Assembly (NCBI GenBank): GCA_017935675.1
Contig: JAGBHE010000095.1
Coordinates: 62,001 to 126,000 of the forward strand
Length of the DNA: 64,000 bases
Source: Clostridia bacterium
Lineage (GTDB): Bacteria > Bacillota > Clostridia > UBA1381
Direction of reading: 5' to 3'
The notes under the pieces: model-generated
Database searches by the model: none
What the model saw: only the letters and a program-made list of their open reading frames with translations
Told to the model about the DNA's origin: nothing
In this document: positions 43,985 through 54,569 of the stretch, piece after piece
How the letters are laid out: the number at the start of each line of letters is the position of its first letter
Position numbering within the stretch: position 1 is the stretch's first letter
Position numbers and translations under genes: made by a program

Positions 43985-45091
43985 CTAATGAAAATTAAAG
44001 ACTTTTTGAAAAAAACCGATAAATTTTTCCGCAAAATTTTTCTTTTTGATATACTCTCTGCCGGCAACAAGCTCATGTTCAGCTACTACTCTGCCGTCAA
44101 AGATTACCTCACAGAAGCCCAGCTTATCCCCTTCTTCAACATCAGCGTCAACCTCCGGCACCGTATGAAGGACAACTTCAAGCTTTGACTCATCTCCCCT
44201 GCACAGAGCCAAAGAAAAATCCTCTTTGCTTTTTACGGGAATAATGATGTCGTCCGGGCTTTTGAGCTCCTTAAGAACCTTATCCGTTTCAAGAACGGTT
44301 TTCCACCGTATGTTTTCAAAGCCGTAATCAAGCAAAGCAGCGTGATCCCTCCAGTCATCGGGGTCTCCGAGTGTTACACAGACAAGGGTTACACCATCGC
44401 GCTCTGCTGCCGACACAAGACACCTTCCTACCTTTTTCGTATATCCGGTTTTTACGCCGATACAGCCGTCATATAAATTAAGCAGTTTGTTATGATTTGA
44501 AAAATACAGTGTTCCTGCGGAATAATCAGTTTTATGTATCCGTGTCGAAACAATTTTTCTGAATTCTTCATTATTTAAAGCGTATGACGAAATCCGCGCA
44601 AGATCGGCTGCTGTTGTGTAATGACCCTCACTATCAAGACCGCTCGGATTTTTAAAGGATGTGTTCACTGCGCCGATTTCAGCAGCCTTCTCATTCATCT
44701 TCTCCGCAAAACAGCTTATGTTTCCGGAAACATGCTCCGCAACAGCAACCGCCGCGTCATTCCCGGAATTAAGCATCAGGCCGTAAAGAAGCTCGCCCAT
44801 GGGTATTTTATCCCCTTGTCTCAGATAAGCGCTCGATCCCTCCTGCATAACCGCAAGATTACTGACGGTTACTTCATCATCAGGTTTTGAATTTTCAAGC
44901 GCCACAACAGCTGTCATAATTTTCGTTGTGCTTGCCATAGGATATTCTTCAAACCCGTTATATTCATAAATTATACTGCCGGTCTTTTGTTCCATCAGGC
45001 AGGCATGCATTGCGGATATTTCCGGAGGTGCAGCCTCCGCGGACACAGACAGCAAAAATACAGCTGCGGCTGTCAATAAAAGCTTTTTCAA
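43985..45091 (-). CDS. D-alanyl-D-alanine carboxypeptidase (PBP5/DacF type)
   Basis: Trims the terminal D-Ala of peptidoglycan peptides outside the membrane. The 368-residue protein has a signal peptide (KKLLLTAAAVFLLSVSAEA) and the three serine-peptidase S11 motifs: STTK in YPMASTTKIMTAVVA, SGN in LMLNSGNDAAVAVA and KTG in IGVKTGYTKKVGR. A C-terminal beta domain of about 90 residues follows. The TTG at 45091 has GGAG 8 bases upstream; an earlier GTG at 45100 overlaps that site. Confidence 0.93.
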   Translation of the reverse strand: MKKLLLTAAAVFLLSVSAEAAPPEISAMHACLMEQKTGSIIYEYNGFEEYPMASTTKIMTAVVALENSKPDDEVTVSNLAVMQEGSSAYLRQGDKIPMGELLYGLMLNSGNDAAVAVAEHVSGNISCFAEKMNEKAAEIGAVNTSFKNPSGLDSEGHYTTAADLARISSYALNNEEFRKIVSTRIHKTDYSAGTLYFSNHNKLLNLYDGCIGVKTGYTKKVGRCLVSAAERDGVTLVCVTLGDPDDWRDHAALLDYGFENIRWKTVLETDKVLKELKSPDDIIIPVKSKEDFSLALCRGDESKLEVVLHTVPEVDADVEEGDKLGFCEVIFDGRVVAEHELVAGREYIKKKNFAEKFIGFFQKVFNFH

Positions 45092-45178
45092 AATAATCAC
45101 TCCGTTTCATTACTCATTACGATTTTATGAAAAAACATAAGAGTATAGAACAGCCCGGAGGATTTAAAAAGGAAAAGC

Positions 45179-46552
45179 TTACTTTAATTCCGCCTCAGCA
45201 GCTGCGATAGCGGAATTTACTGCCTCTTTTGCCGGTCCGCCGACCAGCTTTCTTTCGTTCACGCAGGTATCCATACTTATGGCATTATATATATCATCAT
45301 CTATTTTTTCTGAAAATTCTTTGAATTCCTCCATAGTAAAATCATCAAGATTCTTTTCATTTTCAATAGCGTAAAATACCATTCTGCCGACAATGCCGTG
45401 AGCTTCGCGGAACGGGACGCCCTTTTTCACAAGATAATCCGCCGCATCTGTGGCATTTGTAAAGCCTCCCTTTGCGCCCTGAAGCATTTTGTCCTTCTTA
45501 ACCTTCATGGAGGCAAGCATATCTATAAAAACAGGAAGGCACATTTTTACAGTGTCAACAGAGTCAAATATAGGCTCCTTATCCTCCTGCATATCCTTGT
45601 TGTACGCAAGAGGTATACCTTTCATTGTTGTGAGAAGTCCCATCAAGTGCCCGTAAACTCTCCCGGTTTTTCCGCGTATAAGCTCGGCAACATCAGGATT
45701 TTTCTTCTGGGGCATTATTGAACTGCCGGTTGAATACGCGTCATCCATTTCTACAAAAGAAAATTCGTGGCTTGACCACAGAATTAATTCCTCACAAAAT
45801 CTGCTGAGATGCATCATTATAATAGAAAGACATCCGGCAAGCTCAATACAGAAATCCCTGTCACTGACGCCGTCAAGGCTGTTAGCGGTAATTTTTTCAA
45901 ATCCAAGCTCCCCGGCAACGAATTCTCTGTCAAGAGGATAAGTAGTTCCGGCAAGTGCGCCGCTTCCAAGGGGCATAACCTTCATTCGTCCCACACAGTC
46001 CTCAAGTCTTGCGCAGTCACGCTTAAACATCTCGTAGTATGCCATAAGATGATGTGCAAGCGTTACGGGCTGCGCCTTCTGAAGATGAGTGTATCCCGGC
46101 ATAACAGTTTCCGTGTGCTCCTTTGCAAGAGAAATAAGAGTGCTTCTCAGCTGAAGCAGCATTTCTGAAATTTCAGCCGCTTCATCCGACAAATACATGC
46201 GTATATCAAGCGCAACCTGGTCATTTCTGCTTCTGCCGGTGTGAAGCCGCTTCCCGGCATCACCTATACGCTGAGTCAGTATTGTCTCAATATTCATGTG
46301 AATATCCTCAGCATCAATCATAAAGCTTATTTTCCCGGCTTCTATATCCTCAAGAATCCCCTGAAGTCCTTCTATTATCTTTTCGGCATCTTCCGCAGGA
46401 ATAATGTTTTGTTTCCCGAGCATTTTTGCATGAGCAATACTTCCGCGGATATCCTGCCTGTACATCCTTTTATCGAATCTGATTGATGAATTAAAGTCAT
46501 CCACCTTAACATCGGTGTTTTTACTAAATCTTCCTCCCCAAAGCTTTGCCAT
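45179..46552 (-). CDS. argH: Argininosuccinate lyase
   Basis: Last step of arginine synthesis, releasing fumarate. The 457-residue protein begins [13 protein letters not shown] and has the fumarase-superfamily signature [19 protein letters not shown], with [19 protein letters not shown] and [18 protein letters not shown] carrying active-site residues. A GGAGGG site precedes the ATG. It follows argG after a 62-base gap that contains a strong hairpin. Confidence 0.97.
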   Translation of the reverse strand: MAKLWGGRFSKNTDVKVDDFNSSIRFDKRMYRQDIRGSIAHAKMLGKQNIIPAEDAEKIIEGLQGILEDIEAGKISFMIDAEDIHMNIETILTQRIGDAGKRLHTGRSRNDQVALDIRMYLSDEAAEISEMLLQLRSTLISLAKEHTETVMPGYTHLQKAQPVTLAHHLMAYYEMFKRDCARLEDCVGRMKVMPLGSGALAGTTYPLDREFVAGELGFEKITANSLDGVSDRDFCIELAGCLSIIMMHLSRFCEELILWSSHEFSFVEMDDAYSTGSSIMPQKKNPDVAELIRGKTGRVYGHLMGLLTTMKGIPLAYNKDMQEDKEPIFDSVDTVKMCLPVFIDMLASMKVKKDKMLQGAKGGFTNATDAADYLVKKGVPFREAHGIVGRMVFYAIENEKNLDDFTMEEFKEFSEKIDDDIYNAISMDTCVNERKLVGGPAKEAVNSAIAAAEAELK

Positions 46553-46581
46553 TGCGAAACCAGTCCCTCCTTAATTTTTTG

Positions 46582-46608
46582 AAAGCGGCTTGTAAAACAA
46601 GCCGCTTT
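46582..46608 (-). other. Hairpin between argG and argH
   Basis: AAAGCGGCTTG (46582-46592) and CAAGCCGCTTT (46598-46608) form a perfect 11-bp stem with a 5-nt loop in the argG-argH gap. On the minus strand the bases that follow are A-rich, not U-rich, so it is a poor terminator. A role in partial termination, mRNA processing or 3' protection of argG is possible. Confidence 0.55.
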
Positions 46609-46614
46609 TAATAT

Positions 46615-47829
46615 TTATTTTTCACATTTAGCCTTCATCATTGCACGAACCTTCAGCGGCAGTCCGAACAGATTGATAAATCCTTCGCTGTCCTTGTGGC
46701 TGTAAAGCTCATGGCTGTCTCCGAAGCTTGCAATATCCTCGTTATACAAAGAATAAGGACTTGTTGCTCCGGCAGGAGATATACTTCCCTTATAAAGCTT
46801 AAGCTTAACCTCTCCCGTCACTGTTTCAGTCATTGAATCAAACATAGCGGAAAGAGCTTCTCTCAGCGGAGTATGCCATTTACCATCATAAACGAGCTCT
46901 GCAAACTTTATGGCAGCCTGACGCTTAAAGCTCTGCGTGTCGCGGTCAAGGCAAAGATACTCAAGCTCCTGAGCTGCTGCATATAAAATTGTACCGCCGG
47001 GTGTTTCATAAACGCCTCTGGATTTCATTCCGACAAGCCTGTCCTCAACAATATCAGCTATACCAATTCCGTTTTCGCCGCCGATTTTATTAAGCTTTTC
47101 CACTACGCCGCGAGGTGAAAGCTTTTCGCCGTTTACGGCAACAGCCTCTCCCTTTTCAAATGAAATTGTAACATAAGCGGGTTTATCCGGAGCTTTTTCC
47201 GGAGGAACAGTAAGCTTGAGAAGGCTGTCAAGCTGCGGTTCGTTTGCAGGATCTTCAAGATCCATACCCTCATGACTTATATGCCAGATGTTACGGTCAC
47301 GCGAATAAAGTTCTTTTTTTGTTACAGGTATGCTTATGTTATGCTTTTCTGCGTAGTCAACAGCATCCTCACGTGACTTAATGTCCCATATACGCCAGGG
47401 AGCTATTATTTTAAGGTGCGGTGCAAGAGCTTTGATTGTAAGCTCAAACCTTACCTGGTCATTCCCCTTGCCGGTTGCGCCGTGGCATATAGCAACAGCA
47501 CCCTCCTTCAAAGCAACCTCAACAAGCTTTTCGGCAATTATCGGGCGGGCGTGAGATGTACCGAGCAAATATTTACCCTCATATACAGCGCCTGCTTTCA
47601 CAGTCGGATATATGTAGTTTTTCACATAATCATCAACAAGATCCGCAATATAAACCTTTGATGCACCTGCTGCCTTTGCTCTTTCCTCAAGACCGTCGGT
47701 TTCCTTTCCCTGACCTACATTACCGCAAACGGCTATAACCTCGTAATCATAATTTTCAATGAGCCATGAAATTATAATAGACGTATCAAGTCCGCCGGAA
47801 TATGCAAGAACAACTTTTTCCTTAGCCAT
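46615..47829 (-). CDS. argG: Argininosuccinate synthase
   Basis: ATP-dependent joining of citrulline and aspartate. The 404-residue protein has the PP-loop [18 protein letters not shown] at its start, [17 protein letters not shown] and [20 protein letters not shown], all typical. An AGGAGG site precedes the ATG. In the 5' leader, AAAATTTC and GAAATTTT (47851-47871) can form a weak AT-rich hairpin; I see no clear ArgR box. Confidence 0.97.
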   Translation of the reverse strand: MAKEKVVLAYSGGLDTSIIISWLIENYDYEVIAVCGNVGQGKETDGLEERAKAAGASKVYIADLVDDYVKNYIYPTVKAGAVYEGKYLLGTSHARPIIAEKLVEVALKEGAVAICHGATGKGNDQVRFELTIKALAPHLKIIAPWRIWDIKSREDAVDYAEKHNISIPVTKKELYSRDRNIWHISHEGMDLEDPANEPQLDSLLKLTVPPEKAPDKPAYVTISFEKGEAVAVNGEKLSPRGVVEKLNKIGGENGIGIADIVEDRLVGMKSRGVYETPGGTILYAAAQELEYLCLDRDTQSFKRQAAIKFAELVYDGKWHTPLREALSAMFDSMTETVTGEVKLKLYKGSISPAGATSPYSLYNEDIASFGDSHELYSHKDSEGFINLFGLPLKVRAMMKAKCEK

Positions 47830-47880
47830 AATAAAAACCTCCTAAAAATAAAAATTTCCTCTTGAAATTTTCTTTTAAAT

Positions 47881-47909
47881 ATTATATACTATATTTTGAG
47901 GCAAATCAA
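47881..47909 (-). promoter_or_regulatory. Promoter of argG-argH
   Basis: TTGATT (47909-47904) and TATAAT (47886-47881) with a 17-nt spacer on the minus strand, about 50 bases before argG. The rest of the gap to ruvC is AT-rich. Confidence 0.7.
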
Positions 47910-47997
47910 TACCATGTATGAATTTTTGTTTATTTTTATATAAAATTAAAAATATGCAATTATTTTTGTATATTATGCATACCAAAGGAGAAAAAAT

Positions 47998-48498
47998 ATG
48001 ATTATTTTAGGTATTGACCCAGGCTATGCAATAGTCGGAGTCGGCGTTATTGAATATAAAGGCAATAAATTCAGAACAATTTCTTACGGCGCAATTACAA
48101 CGGAAGCCGGCGTGCCGACGCCGCAGCGCCTGCAAAAAATATATAACGAGCTGAATTTATGTATAGATACATACAAGCCTGACGCTGTTGCAGTTGAAGA
48201 GTTGTTTTTCAATTCAAATCAAAAAACAGCAATACAGGTTGCCCAGGCACGGGGCGTCATAATAATTTCAGCCGTAAACAAGAACGTACCTCTTTATGAA
48301 TACACCCCGCTGCAAATTAAGCAGTCTGTAACAGGCTACGGACGTGCCGAAAAAAAACAAATTCAGCAAATGGTAAAGATGATGCTTGGTCTGAATGCAG
48401 TCCCGAAGCCGGATGATGTAGCGGATGCTCTTGCGGTAGCAATATGTCATGCCCATTCCAGCAACCTGAACGACAGGCTTAATATCAATAAAATGTAA
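47998..48498 (+). CDS. ruvC: Crossover junction endodeoxyribonuclease RuvC
   Basis: Cuts Holliday junctions together with RuvAB. The 166-residue protein has the catalytic acids at Asp7 ([17 protein letters not shown]), the Glu in [19 protein letters not shown] and the C-terminal Asp in [24 protein letters not shown] precedes the ATG. It is followed after 104 bases by ruvA, which has a promoter of its own. Confidence 0.97.
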   Translation: MIILGIDPGYAIVGVGVIEYKGNKFRTISYGAITTEAGVPTPQRLQKIYNELNLCIDTYKPDAVAVEELFFNSNQKTAIQVAQARGVIIISAVNKNVPLYEYTPLQIKQSVTGYGRAEKKQIQQMVKMMLGLNAVPKPDDVADALAVAICHAHSSNLNDRLNINKM

Positions 48499-48539
48499 TG
48501 CTTTTGTAATATTTTAATATATTTTTAATATATTATCTG

Positions 48540-48568
48540 TTGACATCAGAAGGAATATAAGTTATTAT
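48540..48568 (+). promoter_or_regulatory. Promoter upstream of ruvA
   Basis: TTGACA (48540-48545) and TATTAT (48563-48568) with a 17-nt spacer, about 35 bases before the ruvA ATG. It would allow ruvA-ruvB and the genes behind them to be transcribed separately from ruvC. I see no LexA-type box. Confidence 0.7.
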
Positions 48569-48602
48569 ATTATTGTACTATTCTGACGAAAGGGAAAATT
48601 TC

Positions 48603-49187
48603 ATGTACAATTATATTAAAGGGAAATACATATGCTCCGGTGACGGCTTTATTGTTGTCGAGACAGGCGGAATCGGGTATACTATATACACATCGCTGAA
48701 TACAATCGGAAGATTCAGCAGCAAGGACAATATAACGGTTTATACATATTTATATCTCCGCGAAGGGATAATGGATTTATACGGATTTGCAACCGAGGAG
48801 GAGAGAAAAATGTTTCTGCACCTTATTTCAATTTCAGGTGTCGGTCCGAAGGCTGCAATTTCAATTCTATCCGTTGCCCCCCCCGAAAGCATTGCTATTG
48901 CCATTTTAAACGGCGACTCAAAGCTGATACAAAAGGCTCAGGGTGTCGGTCCGAAGGTTGCACAGCGTGTTGTTATGGAGCTTAAGGACAAGCTCAAGGG
49001 AATAGAGATAAATGTTGACGATATGCCTTTCATTCCCGAATCTGATGATAACAGAAGCGAGGCGCTCAGTGCTTTGCTTGTTCTCGGATATACAGAGGCT
49101 GAAGCGAAAGCTGCTGTTAAGGATATCAGCTGCGGGCTTACAACCGAAGAAATCATAAAGAATGCACTGAAGGCTATGCTGAAGTAG
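48603..49187 (+). CDS. ruvA: Holliday junction branch-migration protein RuvA
   Basis: Forms the tetramer that holds the Holliday junction and recruits RuvB. The 194 residues start with the OB-fold ([20 protein letters not shown]), followed by helix-hairpin-helix segments ([17 protein letters not shown] and [18 protein letters not shown]) and a C-terminal RuvB-binding domain ([20 protein letters not shown]). The ATG at 48603 has GAAAGGG upstream; the in-frame extension to 48573 crosses the promoter. Confidence 0.96.
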   Translation: MYNYIKGKYICSGDGFIVVETGGIGYTIYTSLNTIGRFSSKDNITVYTYLYLREGIMDLYGFATEEERKMFLHLISISGVGPKAAISILSVAPPESIAIAILNGDSKLIQKAQGVGPKVAQRVVMELKDKLKGIEINVDDMPFIPESDDNRSEALSALLVLGYTEAEAKAAVKDISCGLTTEEIIKNALKAMLK

Positions 49188-49222
49188 CAGTCAGTCTGAA
49201 GCAAAAGGAGAAGGAATTTATT

Positions 49223-50239
49223 TTGTTTAACGATGAGGAACGCTTTGTTACAAGTGATTTTATTGCTGAGGACAACGAAATAGAAACAGGTCTCAGGCCA
49301 AAAAGACTTGATGAATACATCGGTCAGACAAAAGCAAAGGATAATTTGTCAATATACATAAAGGCTGCTCTTAACCGCCGTGAAGCTCTCGACCACGTAC
49401 TGCTTCATGGGCCTCCGGGACTCGGCAAAACAACGCTTGCCGGAATTATCGCAAACGAGATGGGTGTTAATATAAGAATTACCAGCGGTCCTGCTATTGA
49501 GAAAGCGGGAGATATTGCTGCCATTCTTACAAATCTGTCCGAGCACGATATTTTATTCATCGATGAGATTCACAGAATGTCCCGAACGGTTGAAGAAATA
49601 CTTTATCCTGCAATGGAGGATTATGCTCTTGATATTATAATAGGAAAAGGACCTTCTGCCCGCTCAATAAGACTTGATTTGCCGAAATTCACTCTTATCG
49701 GAGCGACCACGAGAGTCGGTCTTCTTTCCGCACCCCTTCGCGACCGTTTCGGCGTTATTTCACGACTTGAGCTGTACAGCACGGAAGAGCTTAAAACAAT
49801 AGTAAAGCGTTCTGCGTCTTTGCTTGATGTTGACATTTCCGATGACGGTGCTGCAGAAATTGCTTCACGTTCCCGCGGTACTCCGAGAATTGCAAACAGA
49901 TTTCTTAAAAGAGTCCGTGATTTTGCAGAGGTAAAATACAGCGGAAAAATCACGTGCCAAGTTGCAGACGACGCACTCGGCAGAATGGAGGTTGACAAAC
50001 TCGGCCTTGACCAGACAGACCATCGTCTGCTTAAAGCAATGATTTTTAACTTCGGCGGAGGTCCCGTAGGACTTGACACCATTGCTGCCACAATCGGCGA
50101 AGAGCCGTCAACAATAGAAGATGTTTATGAGCCGTACCTGCTTCAAATCGGATTTATCACACGAACTCCCCGCGGCAGAGTTGCCGCACCGGCAGCTTAT
50201 ATGCATCTTGGCATACCCTTTGAAGGAGGTAATACATGA
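49223..50239 (+). CDS. ruvB: Holliday junction branch-migration ATPase RuvB
   Basis: The hexameric motor for branch migration. The 338-residue AAA+ protein has Walker [19 protein letters not shown], Walker [18 protein letters not shown], sensor [19 protein letters not shown] and the arginine-containing [19 protein letters not shown], followed by a winged helix ending [13 protein letters not shown]. The start is TTG at 49223 with an AAAGGAGAAGG site. The stop overlaps the amidase start as ATGA. Confidence 0.97.
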   Translation: MFNDEERFVTSDFIAEDNEIETGLRPKRLDEYIGQTKAKDNLSIYIKAALNRREALDHVLLHGPPGLGKTTLAGIIANEMGVNIRITSGPAIEKAGDIAAILTNLSEHDILFIDEIHRMSRTVEEILYPAMEDYALDIIIGKGPSARSIRLDLPKFTLIGATTRVGLLSAPLRDRFGVISRLELYSTEELKTIVKRSASLLDVDISDDGAAEIASRSRGTPRIANRFLKRVRDFAEVKYSGKITCQVADDALGRMEVDKLGLDQTDHRLLKAMIFNFGGGPVGLDTIAATIGEEPSTIEDVYEPYLLQIGFITRTPRGRVAAPAAYMHLGIPFEGGNT

Positions 50240-51852
50240 TGAAAAAAATTTCTTATCTGATAGTTTTTTGCATTATTACATTTTTTTTCAACACCTCCAC
50301 GCATGCTATGACAATTCAATATGATGGAATAACCGAAGAATACACAGGTTCTGTTTATGACCTCAAAGTAAACGGAAAATCTGTTTCAATGCCTATTCCG
50401 CCTATTATTTTCAATGACCGTGCCCTTGTTCCGGTTCGTGAAATATTTGAAGAGCTTGGCGCTTCGGTAGTCTATGAAGAGAAAACAAAATGTGTTAACA
50501 TCAGCTATTACGGAAATACGGTTTCTCTGTATATTAATAATCCTTCCGCGTACATCAACGGCAAGAAGACTGCAATTCCCGACAAAGCTGTGCCGAAGCT
50601 TATAAACATAGTTGGGTCATCGGCCAAAACAATGGTTCCTGTCCGCTTTATTTCCGAAAGTCTGAATATGAATGTTGATTTCAGAAATAACACCATATAT
50701 ATTTCAAACGGCGATGAACCGGAAGACACTCCCGCTCCTACGCCGGGAAATACGCATAACAACCCGGCTGCAGGCGGCGGAAGCTCCGCTCTGACCGGAA
50801 TAAGCTTTCTCTCTTCCGGGGAATCCGGAATTGTAATTACGGCGTCCATATCAGGTACTGTACCTGAAACAAATTCCTTTGCGCTCAGCAATCCCACAAG
50901 ATTTGTCATTGACCTTTCAGAGTGTAAGATGAATACGCCTCAAACCTCATATGATGTCGGAGTGTCCGGAATATCAAAAATCAGAATCGGCCATGAAAAT
51001 AACAGAACAAGAATTGTAGTAGATGCAGAGAAAATATCCGATACCAAGGTATATACGGAAAATAACGCTGTAATAATAGAAGTATCTGCATCCGGAGCAC
51101 TGCCTTCAGAAACAGCGCCGCCAAGCAAGCCGGCTTTGCCGAGCTCCGGCGAAAATAATACTTCCTCAGCAAGCATTGAAAAAATACCCCATGCAGAATA
51201 TTCCAATTCACAGAAGCTTATAGTGATAGATGCAGGGCACGGCGGAAGTGACGGAGGAGCTCAAGGCAGTCTTGACGGCAAAACGGTCCTTGAAAAGGAT
51301 TTGACCCTTTCAATTTCGAAAAAGGTCAGGGATACGCTTTCAGCAAAGGGCTACAATGTTGCTATGACGCGTGACAGCGATGAATATCCGACGCTGAACG
51401 CACGTTCCGAATTTGCCAACGCGTCAAATGCCGCCGTCTTTGTCAGCGTACATATAAACTCTGTTGAATCAGCTCCGACAGCATCGGGAACGGAGGTTTA
51501 TTACTCATCAATCAACAATGAGGATTCTTACGGTGTAAAAAGCAGTTACCTTGCAAAATGCATTCTTGATGAGCTTATAAAAAACCTTGGTTCAAAAAAC
51601 AGAGGTGTTAAACAAGCAAACCATGTTGTTACACGGACTTCACTTATGCCTGCGGCCCTGGTAGAGGTAGGATTCATTTCCAACACCGACGAACTGGCTA
51701 ATATGTGCAACGAAACATATCAGCAAAAGACTGCTGACAGCATTGCTGCCGGTATTGTAAAAGCACTCGAAAAAATTGCGATACCGGAAAATAGGACAGA
51801 GCTCGAACAGCAGCGCGCTGCAGACTTGAATGAATGGGAGAAATCACAGTAA
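50236..51852 (+). CDS. Secreted N-acetylmuramoyl-L-alanine amidase with stalk and AMIN domains
   Basis: Cleaves the amide bond between muramic acid and the peptide in cell wall. The 538-residue protein has a signal peptide (about 1-24), a copper-amine-oxidase-N type stalk domain ([18 protein letters not shown] and [18 protein letters not shown]), an AMIN-like domain near 190-285 ([17 protein letters not shown]), a Pro/Ser linker and a C-terminal Amidase_3 zinc domain: [42 protein letters not shown] and [17 protein letters not shown]. The catalytic Glu lies in LVEVGF. It overlaps ruvB and abuts queA. Confidence 0.93.
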   Translation: MMKKISYLIVFCIITFFFNTSTHAMTIQYDGITEEYTGSVYDLKVNGKSVSMPIPPIIFNDRALVPVREIFEELGASVVYEEKTKCVNISYYGNTVSLYINNPSAYINGKKTAIPDKAVPKLINIVGSSAKTMVPVRFISESLNMNVDFRNNTIYISNGDEPEDTPAPTPGNTHNNPAAGGGSSALTGISFLSSGESGIVITASISGTVPETNSFALSNPTRFVIDLSECKMNTPQTSYDVGVSGISKIRIGHENNRTRIVVDAEKISDTKVYTENNAVIIEVSASGALPSETAPPSKPALPSSGENNTSSASIEKIPHAEYSNSQKLIVIDAGHGGSDGGAQGSLDGKTVLEKDLTLSISKKVRDTLSAKGYNVAMTRDSDEYPTLNARSEFANASNAAVFVSVHINSVESAPTASGTEVYYSSINNEDSYGVKSSYLAKCILDELIKNLGSKNRGVKQANHVVTRTSLMPAALVEVGFISNTDELANMCNETYQQKTADSIAAGIVKALEKIAIPENRTELEQQRAADLNEWEKSQ

Positions 51853-52881
51853 ATGTTAAAAAAAAGCGATTTTTATTATGACCTGCCTCAGGAGCTGATA
51901 GCTCAGGAGCCCCTTGCAGACAGAAGCTCATCGCGGCTTCTTGTTCTTGACAAAAAAAGCGGCGAAATAAAGCACAGTCATTTTTATAATATTACAGATG
52001 AGCTGCACCCCGGTGACGTTCTTATTCTGAATGATACCAAGGTAATACCGGCAAGGCTTTACGGCTGCCGCGAGGATACGGGCGGAGCAATTGAGTTTCT
52101 CCTGCTAAGCAAAAAAAGCCTGAATGAGTGGGAGGTTATCGTCAAGCCCGGAAAGCGGGCAAAGCCCGGACGCCGTTTTGCCTTCGGTAACGGTGAGCTT
52201 AAGGCTGAGGTTATTGACATCGTAAATGACGGTAACAGAATCGTGCGGTTTGAGTATGAAGGAGTATTTGAAAACATTCTTCAAAAGCTTGGCGAAATGC
52301 CTCTTCCCCATTATATAACGCATAAGCTTGATGATCCTGACAGATATCAGACTGTCTATGCGAAAAATGACGGTTCGGCAGCGGCGCCAACCGCCGGATT
52401 ACACTTCACTCCGGAGCTTCTTGATAAAATTGAAGCCATGGGCGTGAGCATTGGCTATGTTACGCTGCACGTAGGTCTCGGAACCTTCAGACCCGTAAAG
52501 GCAGAAAATATTACCGACCACAAAATGCACTCAGAATTTTATTTTCTTTCCTCTGAAACCGCAAACCTTATTAACAATGCAAAAAAAGACGGAAGAAGGA
52601 TTATTTCTGTCGGAACAACCGCAACGCGGGTGCTTGAAACCGTTGGCGCTTCCGGCTTCCCGCTCAAGGAAAGCAGCGGCTGGACTGACATCTTTATTTA
52701 CCCCGGCAAAAAATTTAATGTTATAGACGCGCTGATAACCAATTTTCATCTTCCGGAATCAACGCTTATAATGTTGGTCAGCGCACTTGCAGGACGTGAT
52801 AATATAATGAACGCGTACGAAACTGCCGTCCGCGAAAAATACCGATTCTTCTCTTTCGGGGACGCGATGTTTATCCATTAA
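51853..52881 (+). CDS. queA: tRNA preQ1(34) S-adenosylmethionine ribosyltransferase-isomerase QueA
   Basis: Transfers the ribosyl of SAM to preQ1 in tRNA to form epoxyqueuosine. The 342 residues start [20 protein letters not shown] and include [53 protein letters not shown] and [20 protein letters not shown]. Its ATG directly follows the amidase stop, so initiation probably depends on ribosomes coming from that gene. Confidence 0.96.
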   Translation: MLKKSDFYYDLPQELIAQEPLADRSSSRLLVLDKKSGEIKHSHFYNITDELHPGDVLILNDTKVIPARLYGCREDTGGAIEFLLLSKKSLNEWEVIVKPGKRAKPGRRFAFGNGELKAEVIDIVNDGNRIVRFEYEGVFENILQKLGEMPLPHYITHKLDDPDRYQTVYAKNDGSAAAPTAGLHFTPELLDKIEAMGVSIGYVTLHVGLGTFRPVKAENITDHKMHSEFYFLSSETANLINNAKKDGRRIISVGTTATRVLETVGASGFPLKESSGWTDIFIYPGKKFNVIDALITNFHLPESTLIMLVSALAGRDNIMNAYETAVREKYRFFSFGDAMFIH

Positions 52882-52903
52882 TTACAGACAGGAGATGATT
52901 TAC

Positions 52904-54520
52904 ATGAAAAAAACATTAACAATGATTACAGCATGCATTATTGCAATATCAAATCTTTTCTTTCCGGCACATATTTTAGCGGCGGAAAATGATGTGCTAT
53001 CAGCAAAAGCTGAACTGCAAAGCCTTAAAAAGCTTTATGATGAGTATGATTATACGGCTGAAAACTGGGCGCTTCTTGAAGACGCATATATGGGCGGTCT
53101 TGCTGCAATTGACGCGGCAGAAGATATTGATTCGGCATATGCTGCACTGAACAGTGCGGCAGAGACCATGATCGGTATCGACCACAGGGGCGGCAGCGTT
53201 AAGGTATGTGTTTCTGTGGAAAAGCTTACAATAAATAAAGGCTTTATTGTTTTACCCGGCTTCGTGCGCGTAAGGAAATATGAACGCGCTTCTCAGGTTA
53301 TTTCCGACTTTCTGACCGAAAAATATGACGGCGTAACAAGAAATCCGTATTCAGCTTCCGGAACAATTGAACACAATTTTGAACTGACAGGAGTTTATGA
53401 ATCGTATATTGATACCGGAGATGATGAATATGACGAAATAGATGTTCCCGACTACCTGACAAACTACGTCGGTAAATATCTCCCACAGAGAGATAATAAG
53501 GGCTATATCAGAAAAGGCGACTATACAGATGAAAGCTGCTTTGTTTATTCAGTTAATAATAAATTTCCGAATGTAAGCGCCTCAGCTATTCCGGTCCTTG
53601 ACGAGGACGTGCTCAGATGGCAGTTTTCAATTTACGGCAACGGCGCGGATGTGGGAGCAGGCAAGTATAATTCAGAAGCTACAATTTCAAGATTTCCCGA
53701 CAAGGGCGAGCTTCTTTGGAAGATGGCGGACGTGAACGAAAAAAATGATCTTGAGCTCTTGCTTTCAGATGCGGATAATCAGAAAAAATACAATGACGCT
53801 ATGATTGTTCTGGAAAAATCAAACATATCACAAACCGCAGTTGACAGGGCTCTTAAAAAGATAGAGGCTCTTGTCCCGATAACTGAAAAGCCGCTGCAGC
53901 CGGAAGTTCCGGAAAATCCGGACGGAGATGAAGACTCGGAAAAACCGGAAATTGAAGCCCCGCTGCCGGATTTTTCATTTGATGATGTGCCGGAGACTCA
54001 TTTTGCACATGAATACATAAATTTTCTTGCCGAAAAAGGAATATTAAGCGGAAGAACAGAAACGCAATTTGACCCGGACGGGTATGTAACACGTGCCGAA
54101 TTCGTTGTAATGCTGGCAAGAGCCGCAGGCTCTGAAAATACCTCCGCAAACGTATTTGAGGATGTTCCCTCAGACGCCTGGTACAGCGGCGGCGTTGCGT
54201 TTGCATACAATGCAGGCATAACAAACGGAACATCGGAAAAGACCTTCTCGCCTGATGAAAAAATCACAAGAGAACAGCTTGCTGCAATGCTTAAGCGATT
54301 TGCAGACTTTTCGAAAATAACTCTGAAATCATCATCAGAGCACACGGCATTTTCCGATGAAGATGAAATATCGGATTACGCCTCAGAATGCGTCGCGATT
54401 ATGCACGCATCAGGAATAATAGGAGGGCACGGTGATAACAGCTTTGCACCGAATAAAGCCGCAACGAGAGCTGAAACCGCAAAAATGCTTTCGCTTCTTC
54501 TTAAAATGCAGGAGAACTGA
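52904..54520 (+). CDS. Secreted protein with FIVAR-like, DUF4430-like and C-terminal SLH domains
   Basis: A 538-residue exported protein. A signal peptide (about 1-27, ending AHILAA) is followed by a FIVAR-like helical repeat (YDYTAENWALLEDAYMGGLA) and a beta-rich segment near 100-260 that recalls DUF4430 (VCVSVEKLTINKGFIVLPG), a tentative match. A Pro/Glu-rich linker (PEVPENPDGDEDSEKPE) leads to three SLH repeats at about 365-535, for example THFAHEYINFLAEKGILSG with FDPDGYVTRAEFVVMLARA. It should be anchored to wall polymer. The ATG at 52904 is preferred to 52895 because GGAG lies directly before the latter. Confidence 0.88.
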   Translation: MKKTLTMITACIIAISNLFFPAHILAAENDVLSAKAELQSLKKLYDEYDYTAENWALLEDAYMGGLAAIDAAEDIDSAYAALNSAAETMIGIDHRGGSVKVCVSVEKLTINKGFIVLPGFVRVRKYERASQVISDFLTEKYDGVTRNPYSASGTIEHNFELTGVYESYIDTGDDEYDEIDVPDYLTNYVGKYLPQRDNKGYIRKGDYTDESCFVYSVNNKFPNVSASAIPVLDEDVLRWQFSIYGNGADVGAGKYNSEATISRFPDKGELLWKMADVNEKNDLELLLSDADNQKKYNDAMIVLEKSNISQTAVDRALKKIEALVPITEKPLQPEVPENPDGDEDSEKPEIEAPLPDFSFDDVPETHFAHEYINFLAEKGILSGRTETQFDPDGYVTRAEFVVMLARAAGSENTSANVFEDVPSDAWYSGGVAFAYNAGITNGTSEKTFSPDEKITREQLAAMLKRFADFSKITLKSSSEHTAFSDEDEISDYASECVAIMHASGIIGGHGDNSFAPNKAATRAETAKMLSLLLKMQEN

Positions 54521-54557
54521 AAAAAACCGCGAATACGCCATGTGTTCGCGGTTTTTT
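54521..54557. terminator. Bidirectional intrinsic terminator
   Basis: AAAAAACCGCGAA (54521-54533) and TTCGCGGTTTTTT (54545-54557) form a 13-bp stem with an 11-nt loop; the outer A/T tracts give a U run in either direction. It lies between the SLH gene and the convergent TIM-barrel gene. Confidence 0.88.
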
Positions 54558-54569
54558 GAAAGGCGTAGG

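Noticed and set aside
47851-47871. Attenuator in the argG leader
   Set aside because: The 8-bp stem is all A/T but one pair, no short ORF with Arg codons precedes it, and no competing structure is apparent.
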